A DNA stretch of 15,209 bases from Bordetella parapertussis (GTDB lineage Bacteria > Pseudomonadota > Gammaproteobacteria > Burkholderiales > SG8-41). A program made the position numbers and the translations under genes. The stretch lies in NCBI GenBank assembly GCA_945870465.1, contig CAMBSS010000108.1:1-15209 (forward strand), in the 5' to 3' direction. This document shows positions 14,540 to 15,209 of the stretch, in pieces. Under the pieces are notes generated by a model, which did not search any database, was not told the DNA's origin, and saw only the letters and a program-made list of their open reading frames with translations. How positions within the stretch are numbered: the first letter of the stretch is position 1; each line of letters starts with the position of its first letter.

Positions 14540-14545
14540 ATTATA
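14540..14545 (-). promoter_or_regulatory. Probable -10 box of the fccAB promoter
   Basis: On the minus strand a perfect TATAAT lies 37 bases upstream of fccA, preceded by GGC. The -35 region 17 to 18 bases upstream (TAAGCG or TTAAGC) is poor, which suggests activator-dependent expression. Initiation would be near 14533, about 30 bases before the start codon. Confidence 0.5.
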
Positions 14546-14595
14546 GCCACCGCGCATGCGGCCGCTTAAATCGAATCGTTATATTGTTATTGTCA

Positions 14596-14624
14596 GCGTT
14601 CCGCTGCGCGCTGCAGGGGAACGC
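14596..14624 (-). terminator. Hairpin downstream of clpA
   Basis: GCGTTCC (14596-14602) and GGAACGC (14618-14624) form a perfect 7-base stem, extended after one mismatch by CTGC/GCAG around a 5-base loop. It starts 10 bases after the clpA stop. The sequence that follows on the minus strand is A-rich, not T-rich, so termination is uncertain. Confidence 0.4.
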
Positions 14625-14633
14625 CGCAAAGCA

Positions 14634-15209
14634 TCAGGTGACGCTTGCCACTTCCTCGTCGAACCCCAGATGAACCTTGTCGTTAGCGTCGACATCGACC
14701 GTGACCTTGCCGCCGTTCGCCAAACGGCCAAACAGCAGCTCGTCGGCAAGCGCGGTGCGTATGGTGTCCTGGATCAGGCGCGCCATCGGGCGCGCGCCCA
14801 TCTGCGGATCGAAACCCTTCTTCGCGAGATGGGCTTTGAGTGCCGCCGTAAACGTGGCTTCGACCTTCTTCTCCTGCAACTGCTCTTCAAGCTGCATGAG
14901 GAATTTGTCGACCACGCGCATGATGATGTCGCGGTCGAGGGCCGAAAACGAAATGATCGCGTCGAGCCGGTTGCGGAACTCAGGCGTGAACATGCGCTTG
15001 ATTTCCACCATCTCGTCGCCGGCCTGGGTCGACGTCGTGAAACCCATCGAGGTTTTCGACAGTTCGGCGGCGCCGGCATTGGTCGTCATGATGATCATCA
15101 CGTGGCGGAAATCCGCCTTGCGGCCGTTGTTGTCGGTCAGCGTGCCGTGATCCATCACCTGCAGCAGAATATTGTAAACGTCCGGGTGCGCTTTTTCGAT
15201 TTCGTCGAG
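14634..15209 (-). CDS. clpA: ATP-dependent Clp protease ATP-binding subunit ClpA, C-terminal part (cut by window edge)
   Basis: ClpA is the cytosolic AAA+ unfoldase that feeds substrates to ClpP. The visible 191 residues are the end of the second AAA+ module: LDEIEKAHPDV (end of Walker B), MDHGTLTDNNGRKADF, sensor 1 MTTNAGA (41-47), the arginine-finger region PEFRNRLD (76-83) and sensor 2 GARPMARLIQD (138-148). The MDHGTLTDNNGRK wording is that of ClpA rather than ClpB or ClpC. About three quarters of the protein, and any clpS partner, lie beyond the right edge. It is in the same direction as fccAB, but 130 bases with a hairpin and a promoter separate them. Confidence 0.96.
   Translation of the reverse strand, partial: LDEIEKAHPDVYNILLQVMDHGTLTDNNGRKADFRHVMIIMTTNAGAAELSKTSMGFTTSTQAGDEMVEIKRMFTPEFRNRLDAIISFSALDRDIIMRVVDKFLMQLEEQLQEKKVEATFTAALKAHLAKKGFDPQMGARPMARLIQDTIRTALADELLFGRLANGGKVTVDVDANDKVHLGFDEEVASVT

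Noticed and set aside
1..15209. CRISPR arrays, tRNA or rRNA genes, toxin-antitoxin or known defence genes.
   Set aside because: None seen on either strand; the only tandem repeats are the 7-base units at 8754-8781, far too short for CRISPR.

Overview
The window is GC-rich and densely coded. It looks like a chromosomal segment of a beta- or gammaproteobacterium, most likely a beta-lineage lithotroph of the Nitrosomonadales/sulfur-oxidiser type. That is inference from three things: the xseB-ispA-dxs order, a flavocytochrome c sulfide dehydrogenase, and an arsenosugar-type gene set. There is no rRNA, tRNA, CRISPR array, integrase or insertion sequence.

Layout. (1) 1-1699, minus strand: xseB-ispA-dxs, an overlapping isoprenoid operon, with dxs cut by the left edge. 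(2) 1700-1914: divergent control region. (3) 1915-7348, plus strand: a tight four-gene cluster. It encodes the radical SAM protein ArsS, a fusion of a membrane VTT/TVP38 domain to a class I pyridine nucleotide-disulfide oxidoreductase, a secreted DUF547 protein, and a fusion of two arsenosugar-type glycosyltransferases. (4) 7349-7609: AT-rich leader with two overlapping palindromes. (5) 7610-9620, plus strand: a Rieske non-heme iron oxygenase and a two-domain sulfurtransferase, separated by a small tandem and inverted repeat. (6) 9621-9955: non-coding, hairpin-rich. (7) 9956-12860, plus strand: NarL-type response regulator, hybrid histidine kinase, and a DUF2784 membrane protein. (8) 12864-12885: strong bidirectional terminator. 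(9) 12905-14503, minus strand: fccB and fccA (periplasmic sulfide dehydrogenase) behind their own promoter. (10) 14634-15209, minus strand: C-terminal third of ClpA, cut by the right edge.

How the genes fit together. IspA uses the isoprenoid units made through Dxs. ArsS attaches a 5'-deoxyadenosyl group to dimethylated trivalent arsenic. The downstream glycosyltransferase fusion is the natural candidate for finishing an arsenosugar. The membrane oxidoreductase and the secreted DUF547 protein are unexplained members of that operon. The methyltransferase ArsM, which should supply the ArsS substrate, is not in the window. FccAB oxidises sulfide in the periplasm and passes electrons to cytochrome c; the sulfurtransferase may handle sulfane sulfur in the cytoplasm. 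The two-component pair has no visible target.

The most novel-looking part is the arsS cluster: its two multi-domain fusions, and an oxidoreductase that carries Tyr where the catalytic His of the disulfide reductase family is normally found.
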